From UBA1381 sp964399965 (GTDB lineage: Bacteria > Bacillota > Clostridia > UBA1381), in the NCBI GenBank assembly GCA_964399965.1, contig CAYNRX010000010.1:1-58032 (forward strand): a DNA stretch of 58,032 bases, given 5' to 3'. Below are positions 17,111 to 26,264 of this stretch, piece after piece. The notes below the pieces were generated by a model. That model was not told where the DNA came from, made no database searches, and saw nothing but the letters and a program-made list of their open reading frames with translations. The position numbers were made by a program, and so were the translations under genes. Every line of letters begins with the position of its first letter. Position 1 is the first letter of the stretch.

Positions 17111-18298
17111 TTAAAGCGTAAGATTCTTTTTCATTCTGGCAAGAGCTTCCAGCGTTTTATCAACGTCACCGAAACCGGAAAGACGGAAAAATCCCTCGCC
17201 GTTTTTACCAAAGCCTTCGCCCGGAGTGCCGATGATACAGCAGCTCTCAAGCATCAGGTCAAAGAAATCCCAGCTTTTCATGTTGCGGGGGCACTTAAGC
17301 CAGATATAAGGGCTGTTTTCACCGCCGTAATAGGTGATCCCCATATCTTTGAAAGCATTCATCATATTACTGGTGTTTTGCTGGTAATAGCGGATATTCT
17401 CTTTGAGCTGCTCATATCCTTCATCGGAGAAAACCGAAGCCGCAGCCTTTTGTATGATATAAGCTACGCCATTGAATTTGGTAGATTGGCGTCGTTTCCA
17501 GAGATCCAGGAGACGAACGCCGCAAAACGTCAGCTCCGAGGGGATAATCGTATATCCGCATCTCATACCGGTAAAGCCTGCTGTCTTGGAAAAGGAGCAA
17601 AATTCTATGGCGCATTTTCTTGCCCCTTCTATCTCAAATATGCTGCGGGGACACCTTGTATCGGTCACAAACATTTCATAGGCTGCATCGTAGAGGATAA
17701 CAGCATCGTGCTCAATAGCAAAATCTACCCACAGTTTAAGCTGTTCTCTGGTATAGGCGCTGCCGGTAGGATTGTTGGGAGAACACAGATAAATAATGTC
17801 GGCTATGTAGTCTTCGGAGGGGAGAGGGAGAAAGAAGTTCTCCTCGCCGGCAAAAGCAAATTTTATCCTCCGCCCATCCATTATATTGGTATCACAGTAG
17901 ACGGGATACACCGGATCAGGTATAAGAACAGTGTTATCCTTATCGAAGATATCCAGTATGTTCGCGATATCCTCTTTAGCTCCACAGGTCACGACTATTT
18001 CCGAGGTATCCACGCACACTCCGATATGTTCCCGGCAATGCTTTTGTATCGCCTCAAGCAGGAAATCCTCGCCAAAGCTTGAGGGATATCCGTGAAAAGA
18101 TCCGCGACGGCTCATATCATCCACAGCCTCTGTCATTGCCGAGATTGCGCTATTACAAAGAGGCAGAGTGACGTCGCCAATACCCAGGGAGATGATATCA
18201 GCATCCGGATGAGCTGTTTTGTATTCAGCCGTTTTAGTGGCTATTGTTTTAAAGAGGTATGAGGGTTTTAGATCGAGATAATGTTTGTTGATTTTCAT
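17111..18298 (-). CDS. dapL: LL-diaminopimelate aminotransferase
   Basis: This PLP enzyme makes LL-diaminopimelate from tetrahydrodipicolinate and glutamate in one step. The 395-residue chain has GIGDVTLPL near the start, SPNNPTGS, and the PLP-lysine K238 in SFSKTAGFTGMRCGY, all typical of DapL. GGAGG lies 6 bases before ATG. It is the third gene of asnB-dapF-dapL with 15-base gaps, so substrate and product steps of the diaminopimelate route are co-expressed. Confidence 0.93.
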   Translation of the reverse strand: MKINKHYLDLKPSYLFKTIATKTAEYKTAHPDADIISLGIGDVTLPLCNSAISAMTEAVDDMSRRGSFHGYPSSFGEDFLLEAIQKHCREHIGVCVDTSEIVVTCGAKEDIANILDIFDKDNTVLIPDPVYPVYCDTNIMDGRRIKFAFAGEENFFLPLPSEDYIADIIYLCSPNNPTGSAYTREQLKLWVDFAIEHDAVILYDAAYEMFVTDTRCPRSIFEIEGARKCAIEFCSFSKTAGFTGMRCGYTIIPSELTFCGVRLLDLWKRRQSTKFNGVAYIIQKAAASVFSDEGYEQLKENIRYYQQNTSNMMNAFKDMGITYYGGENSPYIWLKCPRNMKSWDFFDLMLESCCIIGTPGEGFGKNGEGFFRLSGFGDVDKTLEALARMKKNLTL

Positions 18299-18313
18299 AG
18301 CATCCTCCGAAAT

Positions 18314-19165
18314 TTATATTTGCACCTGACCGCAAAAGGCGGTCACTGCTTCACCGGTCATTTTTATTCCATCGTCTGCGTAATTTATGATCAGCGTGCC
18401 GCCGCGCAGCTTTACAAAAACATCAGTATCCATTGTGCACAGTCCGTTTTTGACGGCAGCGGCTACAGTTGCACAAGCACCGGTGCCGCAGGCGTAGGTC
18501 TCGCCGCTGCCGCGTTCCCATACACGCATCTCAAAGCTGTTTTTACCGGTTTTTTTGACAAATTCCACATTTACTTTTTCCGGGAATATAGCATCGTTTT
18601 CAATAGGCCGGCCTTCTTTTTCAAGGTCAAAGTTCCACAGGTCAAAATCCTCCGGCACAAATATCACACAATGCGGATTCCCCATGCTCAAACAGGTAAC
18701 GGTCCGTTTTTTTTCGCCGATGGTAAGTTCTTTATTTATAACCGGCTGAAGATCCATAGAGACGACCGGTATCGACTCCGGCGAAAACTCCGGCTTTCCC
18801 ATATTGACAGAAGCAGAGTTTACCTCGCCGTTTTCAGAGTATAAGCGCACTGTTTTTATACCCGACAGTGTTTCTATCTGCAACGTATCCTTATCGCTGA
18901 TATTATTGTCGTGGACGAATTTTGCAACGCAGCGAATACCATTGCCGCACATTTTGCCCTCGCTGCCGTCAGCATTGTACATTTTCATTTTCGCATCGGC
19001 AACGTCCGATGGACACACTACTATAAGCCCGTCGGCTCCGATGGAAAAATGGCGGTCAGAAAGCTTCACTGCTGCCGAAGCCGGATCAAAAGGTTCCTGT
19101 GTAAATCCATTTACGTATATATAATCATTGCCGCAGCCATGCATTTTTGTAAAACTCAATATCAT
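18314..19165 (-). CDS. dapF: Diaminopimelate epimerase
   Basis: DapF converts LL- to meso-diaminopimelate, used for lysine and peptidoglycan. The two catalytic cysteines are visible: C73 in KMCGNGIRC and C226 in YACGTGACAT. The length of 283 residues is normal. Coupling with dapL downstream fits consecutive reactions. Confidence 0.95.
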   Translation of the reverse strand: MILSFTKMHGCGNDYIYVNGFTQEPFDPASAAVKLSDRHFSIGADGLIVVCPSDVADAKMKMYNADGSEGKMCGNGIRCVAKFVHDNNISDKDTLQIETLSGIKTVRLYSENGEVNSASVNMGKPEFSPESIPVVSMDLQPVINKELTIGEKKRTVTCLSMGNPHCVIFVPEDFDLWNFDLEKEGRPIENDAIFPEKVNVEFVKKTGKNSFEMRVWERGSGETYACGTGACATVAAAVKNGLCTMDTDVFVKLRGGTLIINYADDGIKMTGEAVTAFCGQVQI

Positions 19166-19180
19166 TTTCCAAGACCTCCG

Positions 19181-20758
19181 TTAAATACCGCTGTCGCCGT
19201 AGTTTGAGAGCACTCTTGCAGAGGGATCGTTTACGTTGCAGCCTTCCCATTCCTTGTTTGGCATCCAGAAATCGGTTATCATCTCACTTTGTCCCGGATA
19301 ATACTTTTCGAATATTTCCCTGTACAAAAGTGATTCTTTAGTGAAAGGGGCAGCGTGTGCATACCGGCTGCACTTTTCATCAAACTCCTCATCCGTATAA
19401 ACGCTGTTGGCATATTCCTGCAAGTGATATACCATCGAATGCCCCACAGCATCGGAGAAAGCCGCTTTTTCGCGGTAAAGTATCTCCTTGGGAAGATACG
19501 TTCCCTCAAATGCATGACGAAGCAAATATTTGCCCTTGCCGTAGGTATTGAGCTTTTTTGCGGGATCGATAGCCATCACATATTCCACAAATTCCAGATC
19601 CCCAAACGGCACGCGCGCCTCCAGAGAGTTTACAGATATGCAGCGGTCGGCGCGAAGGACGTCATACATATGAAGCTCCCTTACCCTCTTTTCGGACTCC
19701 TTCTGGAACGCTTCGGCGGAAGGTGCAAAATCGGTGTACTTATAGCCGAACAACTCATCTGACACCTCGCCGGTCAGTATTACACGAATATCTGTGTTCT
19801 CATGGATATATTTACAGAGCAGATACATACCGATACTGGCTCTTATAGTCGTTATGTCAAAAGTTGCCAGCATTTTTATAACGAAGTCAAGAGAGGATAA
19901 AACGTCCTCTTTAGTTATAATGACCTCCGTATGGTCGCTGCCGATAAATTCAGCTACCTGCCGGGCGTACTTCAAATCGATAGCATCCTCGCGCATACCG
20001 ATAGCGAATGTTTTTATCGGAGAACTGCTTTTTTTCGCGGCAACCGCACATACGAGAGAGGAGTCAAGGCCGCCTGAGAGCAGATAACCGACTTTGGCAT
20101 CGGCTACAAGCCGTTTTTCAATACCGGCTGTTAATTTGTCGCGGATGTTTCGGCACACGGTCTCGACATCATCATCGCAAGTCTTTTTTACCTGTGCGAT
20201 ATCCCGATAGCAGATAAATTCACCTCCGCGCCAGAAATGACCGGGTGGAAACGGCATTACCTTCTCACAAATGCAAACGAGATTTTTCGGTTCGCTGGCA
20301 AAAACAATTGTCCCGTTTTTATCATATCCGTAATATAGAGGACGTATGCCTATAGGATCGCGAGCGGCTATATATTCGCCCTTTTCGCCGTCATAGATGA
20401 TGAGGGCAAACTCCGCATCGAGCATCCTGAACATATCGGTACCCAACTCACGATACAGAGGCAACAGGATCTCACAGTCCGAATCACTGTGGAACTCATA
20501 CTTATCTGCCAGACGCTCCCTTATCTGTTTAAATCCGTATATTTCTCCATTGCAGACGATATGATCAGCGCCAAGCGAAAACGGCTGCATACCGCTCTCA
20601 TCAAGCCCCATTATCGCCAGCCGGTGAAATCCCAGCAACCCATTGCCGGTATCTATGATCCTCTGCGCGTCAGGCCCTCTGGATACGGTCTCCTCAAAGC
20701 CTTTTTTGAAAAGCTCCATATCAACACCGGGCGCGCAATATGCCATTATAGAACACAT
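19181..20758 (-). CDS. asnB: Asparagine synthetase (glutamine-hydrolysing)
   Basis: Cys2 is the N-terminal nucleophile of the glutaminase domain (C-S-I-M-A), followed by CNGEIY and RDPIGIRPLYYG. The synthetase domain has the ATP pyrophosphatase loop SGGLDSS at 228-234 and LTGEVSDELFGYKYTD. At 525 residues it is the AsnB type. GGAGG precedes ATG. It is the first gene of the asnB-dapF-dapL run and follows glnN, so glutamine made upstream may feed it. Confidence 0.93.
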   Translation of the reverse strand: MCSIMAYCAPGVDMELFKKGFEETVSRGPDAQRIIDTGNGLLGFHRLAIMGLDESGMQPFSLGADHIVCNGEIYGFKQIRERLADKYEFHSDSDCEILLPLYRELGTDMFRMLDAEFALIIYDGEKGEYIAARDPIGIRPLYYGYDKNGTIVFASEPKNLVCICEKVMPFPPGHFWRGGEFICYRDIAQVKKTCDDDVETVCRNIRDKLTAGIEKRLVADAKVGYLLSGGLDSSLVCAVAAKKSSSPIKTFAIGMREDAIDLKYARQVAEFIGSDHTEVIITKEDVLSSLDFVIKMLATFDITTIRASIGMYLLCKYIHENTDIRVILTGEVSDELFGYKYTDFAPSAEAFQKESEKRVRELHMYDVLRADRCISVNSLEARVPFGDLEFVEYVMAIDPAKKLNTYGKGKYLLRHAFEGTYLPKEILYREKAAFSDAVGHSMVYHLQEYANSVYTDEEFDEKCSRYAHAAPFTKESLLYREIFEKYYPGQSEMITDFWMPNKEWEGCNVNDPSARVLSNYGDSGI

Positions 20759-20782
20759 ACTTAATTCCTCCGTAAAGTGAAA

Positions 20783-20825
20783 TTGACAGTCGGCCGCAGA
20801 ACAGTGATTTGCAGCCGACTGTTAA
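20783..20825 (-). terminator. Hairpin between glnN and asnB
   Basis: A 15-bp inverted repeat (20783-20797 with 20811-20825, one mismatch or wobble) follows glnN. The T run on minus is poor (AATTTC), so it may allow read-through into asnB, for which I see no clear promoter. Confidence 0.55.
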
Positions 20826-20854
20826 GATCAGGTATTTTATTGTTTATTAATTGT

Positions 20855-22948
20855 TTATCTTACACCGAAGAGCAGATCTCCGTAAGTAGGGAAGGGCCAG
20901 TATTTGCTGTCTGTGAGCGTTTCGGCCTCGTCTGCTGCGACTCTGAGCATCGCCATTTTCGGCAGCAGCTCATCGCGTACGAAATAGCCCTGTTCCTGGA
21001 TATTTTCGATAGCTCCCAGATCAGCGGCTGCTTTTTCCAGAAGCTGCGTTCTGTCGAACATCAGCTCCTGAAGCGAAGACAATCTGGAGGCGACGGTAGT
21101 CTCATACTTAGATGAAATCCCTGCGTCGAGCTTTTGCTTCTTAAGCGCCACCGAGGTAAGGTCAGCTACGTATTTTTCAACAGCCGGGATTATTTCTTTC
21201 TTCGCCATATCTATCATCGTAAGAGCTTCAATATTCACAGCCTTCACGTAATTTTCCAGCATGATATCGCAGCGCGATTCCAGTTCGCTCTGAGTAAATA
21301 CGTTGTGCGAGATCAGCATATCGGCATTCTTCTTATCCAAAAGTTTCGGCATACAGTCGGCCGTAGTCTTAAGGTTTGAAAGTCCGCGTCTGGCAGCTTC
21401 TTCCATCCATTCCTCGCCGTAACCGTTACCGCCAAAGATTATCCGCTTGTGAGCTTTGATGGTAGACTTTATAAGCTCATGCAGATCATTTTGGAAATCC
21501 TCACTCTTTTCAAGAATGTCGGCAAACTGCTTAAGGCTCTCGGCTACTGCAGCATTCAACATCATATTTGCACAGGCAATGCTGTTTGAAGAACCGAGCA
21601 TCCTAAACTCAAACTTGTTGCCGGTAAATGCAAACGGCGACGTTCTGTTGCGGTCGGTATTGTCTTTTTTGAATGCCGGCAGTGTATCTACGCCCAATTG
21701 CATTCTTGCCGCCTTACTGCCCTTATACGGCTTATCATTTTCGATAGCGTCAAGCACTGCTTCCAGCTCTTCGCCAAGGAAGATGGAGATGACAGCCGGA
21801 GGCGCTTCGTTGGCTCCGAGACGATGGTCGTTGCCGGCGGTCGCTACTGAAAGCCGCAGAAGATCCTGATATTCATCAACAGCCTTTATCACTGCCACCA
21901 GGAAGAGCAGGAACTGAGCGTTCTCATGCGGGGTCTCTCCCGGAGTGAGCAGGTTTACACCGGTGTCGGTGGAAATGGACCAGTTGTTATGTTTGCCGCT
22001 GCCGTTTACCCCGGCAAATGGTTTTTCGTGGAGCAGACATACAAGATTGTGTTTTTCTGCTACCTTCTGCATTATTTCCATGGTAAGCTGGTTGTGATCG
22101 GTAGCAATATTGGTGGTGGAATATATCGGCGCCAATTCGTGCTGTGCCGGCGCCACTTCATTGTGCTGGGTCTTGGCAAATATCCCCAGCTTCCAAAGCT
22201 CCTCGTTGAGATCTTTCATGTAAGCGGCAACACGCGGCTTTATGATGCCAAAATAGTGATCGTCAAGCTCCTGCCCCTTGGGCGGCTTGGAACCGAAAAG
22301 CGTCCTGCCGGTATATACAAGGTCGTGCCTCTTAGTATACATATCTTTATCCACAAGGAAATATTCCTGCTCAGGTCCAACAGAGGTGCTGACCATATGT
22401 ACATCGGTGTTGCCGAAAAGTTTAAGTACCCTTAACGCTTGCTTATTAAGGGCTGCCATGGAGCGCAGGAGCGGAGTCTTTTTGTCGAGAGCTTCTCCGG
22501 TATATGAACAAAACGCCGTCGGGATACAGAGAGTTTTATCCTTTATAAAGGCGTAAGAGGTAGGATCCCAGGCTGTATAGCCGCGAGCCTCAAATGTCGC
22601 CCTAAGGCCGCCGGAGGGGAATGAAGACGCGTCCGGTTCGCCCTTGATAAGCTCTTTCCCGGAAAACTCCATGATAACTCCGCCGTTAGGGGCAGGGGAG
22701 ATGAAACTGTCGTGCTTCTCCGCCGTAACGCCGGTCATAGGCTGGAACCAGTGCGTGTAATGCGTTGCGCCTTTTTCCACCGCCCAATCTTTCATCGCCA
22801 GAGCAACAGCATTGGCAAGCGATATGTCAAGCTGTTCTCCCTCGTCTATCGTCTTTTTAATAGAAGAATATACCTTCTCAGAAAGCCGAGCCTTGAGCTG
22901 CCTGTCGTCAAATACGTTTTCTCCGAACATTTCAGGAACTGTTTTCAT
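20855..22948 (-). CDS. glnN: Type III glutamine synthetase
   Basis: GlnN joins ammonia to glutamate with ATP. The 697-residue length and motifs HNEVAPAQHELAP, GVNGSGKHNNWS and ATAGNDHRLGANEAPP are those of the large GSIII family of anaerobes. I start it at ATG 22948 (MKTVPEMFGE), with AAAGG about 10 bases upstream. The frame stays open to 23125, but that part is the leader hairpin and is not plausible protein. Transcription starts near 23033 and immediately meets a terminator hairpin with an ANTAR-like alternative stem, suggesting nitrogen-dependent antitermination. Confidence 0.95.
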   Translation of the reverse strand: MKTVPEMFGENVFDDRQLKARLSEKVYSSIKKTIDEGEQLDISLANAVALAMKDWAVEKGATHYTHWFQPMTGVTAEKHDSFISPAPNGGVIMEFSGKELIKGEPDASSFPSGGLRATFEARGYTAWDPTSYAFIKDKTLCIPTAFCSYTGEALDKKTPLLRSMAALNKQALRVLKLFGNTDVHMVSTSVGPEQEYFLVDKDMYTKRHDLVYTGRTLFGSKPPKGQELDDHYFGIIKPRVAAYMKDLNEELWKLGIFAKTQHNEVAPAQHELAPIYSTTNIATDHNQLTMEIMQKVAEKHNLVCLLHEKPFAGVNGSGKHNNWSISTDTGVNLLTPGETPHENAQFLLFLVAVIKAVDEYQDLLRLSVATAGNDHRLGANEAPPAVISIFLGEELEAVLDAIENDKPYKGSKAARMQLGVDTLPAFKKDNTDRNRTSPFAFTGNKFEFRMLGSSNSIACANMMLNAAVAESLKQFADILEKSEDFQNDLHELIKSTIKAHKRIIFGGNGYGEEWMEEAARRGLSNLKTTADCMPKLLDKKNADMLISHNVFTQSELESRCDIMLENYVKAVNIEALTMIDMAKKEIIPAVEKYVADLTSVALKKQKLDAGISSKYETTVASRLSSLQELMFDRTQLLEKAAADLGAIENIQEQGYFVRDELLPKMAMLRVAADEAETLTDSKYWPFPTYGDLLFGVR

Positions 22949-22976
22949 TTTTACCAAGCCTTTCTTTAATAGAAAT

Positions 22977-23029
22977 AAAAAAAGACAAGGACACCCGGAA
23001 ATGAAATATTTCCATAGGCGTCCTTGCCT
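22977..23029 (-). promoter_or_regulatory. glnN leader terminator with overlapping ANTAR-like hexaloop hairpin
   Basis: On minus, the 9-bp terminator stem 23028-23020 with 22992-22984 (one G-U) is followed by seven T (22983-22977), an intrinsic terminator just before glnN. Its 5' arm can instead form AGGC-AAGGAC-GCCT (23029-23016), a 4-bp stem with a six-base loop having A at position 1 and G at 4, the signature of ANTAR-protein RNA targets. The two folds exclude each other. A second upstream hexaloop stem, present in described ANTAR sites, is not seen. Confidence 0.55.
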
Positions 23030-23039
23030 TATTGACTGC

Positions 23040-23068
23040 ATTATACACCTATAAGGGTGGTTTGTCAA
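23040..23068 (-). promoter_or_regulatory. Sigma-A promoter of glnN
   Basis: Perfect TTGACA (23068-23063) and TATAAT (23045-23040) on minus, 17-base spacer. It is back to back with the glutamate synthase promoter at 23113-23141. Confidence 0.85.
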
Positions 23069-23112
23069 GAGGTTTTTGAAAAATTTTTTTATAAAAAATG
23101 TCAAAAAGGGTA

Positions 23113-23141
23113 TTGACAACAGCAAGAAGCCGTACTATAAT
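23113..23141 (+). promoter_or_regulatory. Sigma-A promoter of the split glutamate synthase operon
   Basis: Perfect TTGACA (23113-23118) and TATAAT (23136-23141), 17-base spacer. The expected start is near 23148, directly before the leader hairpins. Confidence 0.85.
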
Positions 23142-23150
23142 GAAACTCGC

Positions 23151-23207
23151 ATAAACAAAGATGTTTATTTTGCGGCTTTTTGCGCCCTGAAATAAACATC
23201 TTTTTTT
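23151..23207 (+). promoter_or_regulatory. Glutamate synthase leader terminator with overlapping ANTAR-like hexaloop hairpin
   Basis: A 14-bp terminator stem (23157-23170 with 23190-23203) runs into seven T (23201-23207), 35 bases before the first gene. Its 5' arm can alternatively form a 6-bp hairpin ATAAAC-AAAGAT-GTTTAT (23151-23168) with a hexaloop that has A1 and G4. The alternative fold uses the loop and 3' stem as in the glnN leader, though the sequences differ, so shared design rather than recent copying is likely. Confidence 0.6.
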
Positions 23208-23242
23208 ATTCTCTTTTACTTTTAAAGAAAGGCAGATGTATT

Positions 23243-24331
23243 ATGAGACCTTTGGAAGGACAAATAAGGATACCGTCGGGCTGTGCCATATCGGCCGTAA
23301 TTTCCAGAGAAGGAAAGAAAATGAGCGGCCGTACGATAATCGAAAGTATGAGACCGATGCACGATCGCTCAAACGGTCTTGGAGGCGGTTTTGCGGCTTA
23401 CGGGATATATCCGGAATATGAGGAGCTTTATGCGCTTCATATATTTTATAACGACAACATATCGAGAAATACCTGTGAACAGTTTCTAAAAGATAGCTTT
23501 GAGATAGTAAGAGCAGAGAATATCCCTACCAGAAAGCATAAACGTATCACCGACGAACCTCTTATATGGAGATATTTCGTAGCGCCGCTGTCATCTGTTC
23601 TTTCAAGGCTTCAGCTTGATGAGAAAGAATATACGGCTCGTATAGTGATGAAGATAAACACAGAGATAGAGGGCGCGTACGTTTTTTCCAGCGGCAAGAA
23701 TATGGGGGCTTTCAAGGCGGTGGGATATCCCGAGGACGTAGGAGAATTTTACCGGCTTGATGAATACGAGGGGTATTCTTGGACGGCGCACGGCCGGTAT
23801 CCGACCAATACGCCGGGATGGTGGGGAGGAGCGCATCCTTTTGGACTGCTTGATTACACTATAGTCCATAACGGTGAGATATCCTCCTATGATGCAAACA
23901 GACGCTTCATTGAAATGTTTGATTATAAATGTACGCTTAAGACCGATACGGAGGTAATTGCCTATATATCCGATTACCTTTTGCGAAAGCAGGGACTTAC
24001 GCTGGAAGAAATGGCTTCGGTGATAGCGGCTCCATTCTGGAGCACAATAGAACAGCGTGAGGATAAAAAAACGCTTAAGTATCTGAGATGCGTATACTCG
24101 AGTCTTTTGATAACCGGTCCATTTTCAATAATCCTAGGCTTCAACGGCGGATTGATGGCGTTGAATGACAGACTGAAACTCAGATCTATGGTCGTGGGCG
24201 AAAAGGACGACAAGGTCTTTATCGCCAGCGAGGAGGCCGCGATACGTACGATGGAACCGGCAGCAGAAAATATTTATTCCCCGGCAGGCGGAGAGCCTGT
24301 GATCATTAAAGTGAATGAAGGTGCAAACTGA
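23243..24331 (+). CDS. Glutamate synthase glutaminase domain subunit (class II amidotransferase)
   Basis: This 363-residue protein corresponds to the N-terminal glutaminase domain of GltB, here a separate polypeptide. The expected nucleophile is Cys14 in IPSGCAISAV, which implies removal of a short propeptide. MHDRSNGLGGGFAAYGIYPEY, TAHGRYPTNTPGWWGGAHPF and VHNGEISSYDANRR are typical of this group. ATG at 23243 has AAAGG about 10 bases upstream. Its stop overlaps the next start by one base (TGATG). It supplies ammonia from glutamine to the FMN subunit. Confidence 0.85.
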   Translation: MRPLEGQIRIPSGCAISAVISREGKKMSGRTIIESMRPMHDRSNGLGGGFAAYGIYPEYEELYALHIFYNDNISRNTCEQFLKDSFEIVRAENIPTRKHKRITDEPLIWRYFVAPLSSVLSRLQLDEKEYTARIVMKINTEIEGAYVFSSGKNMGAFKAVGYPEDVGEFYRLDEYEGYSWTAHGRYPTNTPGWWGGAHPFGLLDYTIVHNGEISSYDANRRFIEMFDYKCTLKTDTEVIAYISDYLLRKQGLTLEEMASVIAAPFWSTIEQREDKKTLKYLRCVYSSLLITGPFSIILGFNGGLMALNDRLKLRSMVVGEKDDKVFIASEEAAIRTMEPAAENIYSPAGGEPVIIKVNEGAN

Positions 24332-25836
24332 TGGCGATAAATTATATATACCCGGAATTTGAGGTAGTACGAAACGAAGTAAGATGTATAAAATGCCGCG
24401 TCTGTGAACGCCAATGTGCAAACGAGGTACATATGTTTGATGAAAAACGCGGTCTCTTATTGAGCGATGAGTCAAAATGTGTGAATTGCCAACGCTGCGT
24501 TTCTCTTTGCCCGACCAGGGCTTTAAAGATAGTAAAAAGCGACTGTCGATTGCGTGAGAACGCCAACTGGACAGATGAGACCATAAAGGAGATATACAAG
24601 CAGGCCGACAGCGGCGGCGTGTTGTTATCCTCGATGGGAAATCCTAAGCCATTACCAGTATATTGGGACAAAATACTTATAAATGCTTCCCAGGTGACGA
24701 ATCCCTCGATAGATCCCCTTCGTGAACCTATGGAAACAAGGGTGTTCCTGGGCAAAAAGCCCGACAAGATACGACGGGATGAAAATGGCAAGCTCATACC
24801 CCATACTGCTCCGCAGCTGGAGCTGTCACTGCCGGTGATGTTCTCCGCTATGAGCTATGGCTCCATAAGCTATAATGCCCATGAATCACTGGCCAGAGCA
24901 GCCAGGGAGCTGGGGATATACTATAACACCGGAGAAGGCGGACTGCACGAGGATTTCTACGTTTACGGAGACAATACGATTGTGCAGGTAGCCTCAGGGC
25001 GTTTCGGCGTACATAAGGACTACCTGGAGGCCGGAGCGGCGGTGGAGATAAAGATGGGGCAGGGAGCAAAGCCCGGTATCGGCGGTCACCTGCCGGGGAC
25101 AAAAATAGTTGGTGATATATCCAAAACACGCATGATCCCCGAGGGCTCGGATGCTATTTCTCCCGCTCCACATCACGACATATATTCCATAGAGGATCTG
25201 CGCCAGCTTGTGTACTCGCTTAAGGAAGCGACAGAGTATAAAAAGCCGGTCATAGTAAAGGTGGCGGCCGTGCATAATATTGCTGCTATTGCCAGCGGTA
25301 TCGCCAGAAGCGGAGCGGATATCATCGCCATAGATGGTTTCCGCGGCGGTACAGGGGCGGCTCCTACCAGAATAAGAGACAATGTCGGTATCCCTGTGGA
25401 GCTGGCGCTGGCAAGCGTCGATCAGCGGTTGCGGGACGAGGGGATAAGGAACAATGTCTCCCTTGTTGTCGGCGGAAGCATAAGAAGCGCGGCTGATGTT
25501 GTCAAGGCTATTGCCTTGGGAGCCGATGCCTGCTATATTGCCACGAGTGCGCTTTTAGCTCTTGGGTGTCATCTGTGCCGGACATGTCAAAGCGGCAAAT
25601 GTAACTGGGGAATAGCGACCCAGAGACCGGATCTGGTAAAAAGGCTTAACCCGGACATTGGTTATCGCAGGCTTGTAAATCTCGTGACTGCCTGGAAGCA
25701 TGAGATAAAAGAGCTTATGGGCGGAATGGGCATAAATTCCATAGAGGCGCTGCGCGGCAACAGGCTTATGCTTCGCGGAGTAGGATTAAACGGAAAGGAG
25801 CTTGAGATACTGGGTATCTCACACGCAGGAGAATGA
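24331..25836 (+). CDS. Glutamate synthase FMN/synthase-domain subunit with N-terminal ferredoxin domain
   Basis: Residues about 15-65 carry two four-Cys clusters (C19/C22/C25/C29 and C50/C53/C56/C60). The main part is the FMN-binding TIM barrel of glutamate synthase (GEGGLHEDFYVYG, KMGQGAKPGIGGHLPG, ISPAPHHDIYSIEDL), with the Cys-rich loop GCHLCRTCQSGKC that holds the 3Fe-4S cluster. It transfers ammonia to 2-oxoglutarate. The 501-residue stand-alone form is the archaeal/clostridial type. It overlaps both neighbours. Confidence 0.92.
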   Translation: MAINYIYPEFEVVRNEVRCIKCRVCERQCANEVHMFDEKRGLLLSDESKCVNCQRCVSLCPTRALKIVKSDCRLRENANWTDETIKEIYKQADSGGVLLSSMGNPKPLPVYWDKILINASQVTNPSIDPLREPMETRVFLGKKPDKIRRDENGKLIPHTAPQLELSLPVMFSAMSYGSISYNAHESLARAARELGIYYNTGEGGLHEDFYVYGDNTIVQVASGRFGVHKDYLEAGAAVEIKMGQGAKPGIGGHLPGTKIVGDISKTRMIPEGSDAISPAPHHDIYSIEDLRQLVYSLKEATEYKKPVIVKVAAVHNIAAIASGIARSGADIIAIDGFRGGTGAAPTRIRDNVGIPVELALASVDQRLRDEGIRNNVSLVVGGSIRSAADVVKAIALGADACYIATSALLALGCHLCRTCQSGKCNWGIATQRPDLVKRLNPDIGYRRLVNLVTAWKHEIKELMGGMGINSIEALRGNRLMLRGVGLNGKELEILGISHAGE

Positions 25837-26264
25837 AAAAAATATATGTTAATGAAGAATGGTGCTTAGGTTGCCACCTGTGTGAATATAATTGTGCTTT
25901 TGCAGAAACAGGAGAGGCAAATATGTCCCTGGCACTCAAAGATAAAACAATATACCCAAAGATCAGGGTCGAGGATGACGGTAAAATAATGTACGCGGTA
26001 TCATGCAGGCATTGTGACGATGCTATCTGTGTGAAGTCATGTATCTCGGGCGCACTTACAAAGGTGGACGGCATTGTTAAGATAGACAAAAACAAGTGTA
26101 TCAGCTGTCTCACTTGTATACTCGTATGTCCCTACGGCGCGCTCCGCACAAATGGGGAACAGGCAGTTGTAAAATGTGAGCTTTGCACCGACAACAGCTG
26201 CGGAGAGCCGGCATGTGTAAAGGGATGTCCCAATAACGCTATTTGTTTTGAGGAGAGAGACTGA
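25833..26264 (+). CDS. 4Fe-4S ferredoxin-like electron-transfer subunit
   Basis: The 143-residue protein has four Cys clusters of the HycB/DmsB-like ferredoxin type, starting WCLGCHLCEYNC, with CISCLTCILVCP and CELCTDNSCGEPACVKGCP later. It starts inside the end of the preceding gene (4-base overlap) and its stop overlaps the next start. It probably wires the FAD subunit to the FMN subunit of the split glutamate synthase. Confidence 0.88.
   Translation: MKKIYVNEEWCLGCHLCEYNCAFAETGEANMSLALKDKTIYPKIRVEDDGKIMYAVSCRHCDDAICVKSCISGALTKVDGIVKIDKNKCISCLTCILVCPYGALRTNGEQAVVKCELCTDNSCGEPACVKGCPNNAICFEERD

Noticed and set aside
22949..23125. Upstream extension of glnN by 59 codons
   Set aside because: It would run through the leader terminator and the promoter and matches nothing; ATG at 22948 fits the family and has a ribosome site.
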